Assembly: GCF_001270495.1 (NCBI RefSeq)
Contig: NZ_LGUR01000034.1
Span: forward strand, 1-7,537
DNA length: 7,537 bases
Direction: 5' to 3'
Origin: Streptomyces viridochromogenes
GTDB taxonomy: Bacteria > Actinomycetota > Actinomycetes > Streptomycetales > Streptomycetaceae
Shown here piece by piece: positions 6,644 to 7,537 of the stretch. Within the stretch, counting starts at the first letter, position 1, and every line of letters begins with the position of its first letter. A program made the position numbers and the translations under genes. Below the pieces are notes generated by a model, which had not been told where the DNA came from, searched no databases, and saw only the letters and a program-made list of their open reading frames with translations.

Positions 6644-7537
6644 TCACTGTGATGACGGCGGCTGAAGGACGTCAGAGGGCTCAGCGGTCTCAGGGGCCGC
6701 CAGCGACTCCGGCGGTTCCGGTAGGTCCGGCGGTTCCGGTAGGCCCGACGGTTCCGGTGGGTCCGACGCCTCCTTCATCGCCGCCCAGCGCTCGGCACGC
6801 GAGTCATCGTCGTACCAGGGCGAGGGCGAGTGCGGGGACGGCGATTGCGGTGACGGCTCGGCGGACTGGGAGTCGTCCGGCTCCCTCGGCCCGGTGGGCG
6901 CGAAGTCGTCCGGCTCGAAGGTCGTGTCGTGGTCGTACGCCCCGTACGGAACGTCCTGGTCGCCGGCCTCGTAGGGCCCGTCCTCGTCGTACGCCCCGGG
7001 CCCGGCATCCTGGTCCGTTCCCTGCCGCGGAGCGGCCTGGTCCTGCGCCAACGCCGTGAACGGCCCTTCCTCGCCGTAGGCCGAGTGCCGCGTCTTCGAA
7101 TCCGTCGACGCACCGTCGCTCGCCCCCGACTCCGCCGCCTCGACCCGGGGCTTGCCGATCCGGGCCTCCTGCGTCCCGCCCACCCGAGCGTCCCGCGGCA
7201 CCCGGCCCGTCCGGCACCGCCACCCCCGCACCACCACCGCCACGGGAACGGCCATCACCACGACCCAGGCCAGCGTCGCCGCCCCCACCTGCCACCACAC
7301 CGGCCCGAACTCCGCCAGCACCCCACGGCCCAGCGGCCCGCCCGACAGCGCGGCCAGCAAAGCGACCGTGACCGCGCAGAGCAGGGCCGCCAGGGGGGCG
7401 CCCCCGGCGGTCCGGCGGGGCCCCCAGACCCCCGCGGACCCCTGCCCCGCCGGTGACCGCTCCGTCGCGGCGCCCGCGGATGTCCGCCCGCTCCGGAATC
7501 CGCCGCCCTCGGTTGCCCGTCCACCCGGACCCCATCC
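6644..7537 (-). CDS. DUF6350/PerM-like cell-division membrane protein, C-terminal part with long acidic tail
   Basis: The frame is open from the right edge to the stop at 6646-6644; 297 residues are visible and the start lies outside. From the edge: a Gly/Arg-rich loop (1-46), a hydrophobic helix (about 48-64), [20 protein letters not shown], a second helix (about 84-103) ending in VVVRGWR, then a tail of about 190 residues rich in Asp, Glu, Pro and Ser. The tail holds three related blocks ([27 protein letters not shown]) and a PDLPEP repeat. The GPVWWQVG plus last-helix pattern and its position beside purN-purH resemble DUF6350, the family of mycobacterial PerM (Rv0955), which is linked to cell division and stands next to purN-purH there. 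The assignment is from memory of the family and from synteny, with only the last two helices in view. The tail is probably cytoplasmic and disordered. Confidence 0.65.
   Translation of the reverse strand, partial: GWGPGGRATEGGGFRSGRTSAGAATERSPAGQGSAGVWGPRRTAGGAPLAALLCAVTVALLAALSGGPLGRGVLAEFGPVWWQVGAATLAWVVVMAVPVAVVVRGWRCRTGRVPRDARVGGTQEARIGKPRVEAAESGASDGASTDSKTRHSAYGEEGPFTALAQDQAAPRQGTDQDAGPGAYDEDGPYEAGDQDVPYGAYDHDTTFEPDDFAPTGPREPDDSQSAEPSPQSPSPHSPSPWYDDDSRAERWAAMKEASDPPEPSGLPEPPDLPEPPESLAAPETAEPSDVLQPPSSQ
6714..6767. repeat. Three tandem 18-bp repeats in the tail of the PerM-like gene
   Basis: Units start at 6714, 6732 and 6750, each GGTTCCGGTRGGYCCGRC. Read on the minus strand they encode six-residue units: [18 protein letters not shown]. 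The unit is a multiple of three, so copy-number change would lengthen or shorten the tail without breaking the frame. Confidence 0.85.

Overview
The base composition (strongly GC-rich, with G/C at third codon positions), the gene families and the gene order point to a Streptomyces or close relative. Species cannot be told from this window. No RNA gene, insertion sequence, phage gene or CRISPR array is visible.

Left third (1-3254, plus strand): an envelope-signalling island. It opens with the 3' end of a gene whose product looks like a receptor-type Ser/Thr protein kinase. The visible part has the last helices of a kinase C-lobe, an Arg-rich juxtamembrane segment, one membrane helix and an extracellular six-cysteine domain of the peptidase-inhibitor I36 (SMPI, beta/gamma-crystallin-like) type. 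Next is a small secreted protein that is a clear paralogue of that extracellular domain. Its reading frame is broken by an apparent one-base deletion inside the signal peptide. Last comes a complete 611-aa transmembrane Ser/Thr kinase with an extracellular peptidoglycan-binding domain. It is preceded by a perfect 15-nt inverted repeat and closed by a perfect 17-bp hairpin.

Middle (3305-5517, minus strand): purN and purH, converging on the kinase gene. They encode the two formyl-transfer steps of purine synthesis plus IMP cyclohydrolase. The genes overlap by GTGA, so they form one translationally coupled unit transcribed purN then purH.

Right third: purN diverges from a gene for a small three-helix membrane protein (5827-6612, plus strand). 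Their shared spacer (5518-5826) holds candidate divergent promoters, a 12-bp palindrome and an array of GTTCACC-type direct repeats. Converging on the membrane gene from the right edge is the C-terminal part of a polytopic membrane protein that resembles the actinobacterial DUF6350/PerM cell-division family. It carries a long acidic, proline-rich tail. A perM-purN-purH association is known in mycobacteria, so this half looks like conserved chromosomal core, and the kinase/I36 island sits beside it.

The most interesting item is the left island: one sensory fold appears both as a kinase ectodomain and as a secreted protein, next to a second kinase that should bind cell wall. This suggests, but does not prove, a ligand/decoy or protease-sensing envelope pathway.
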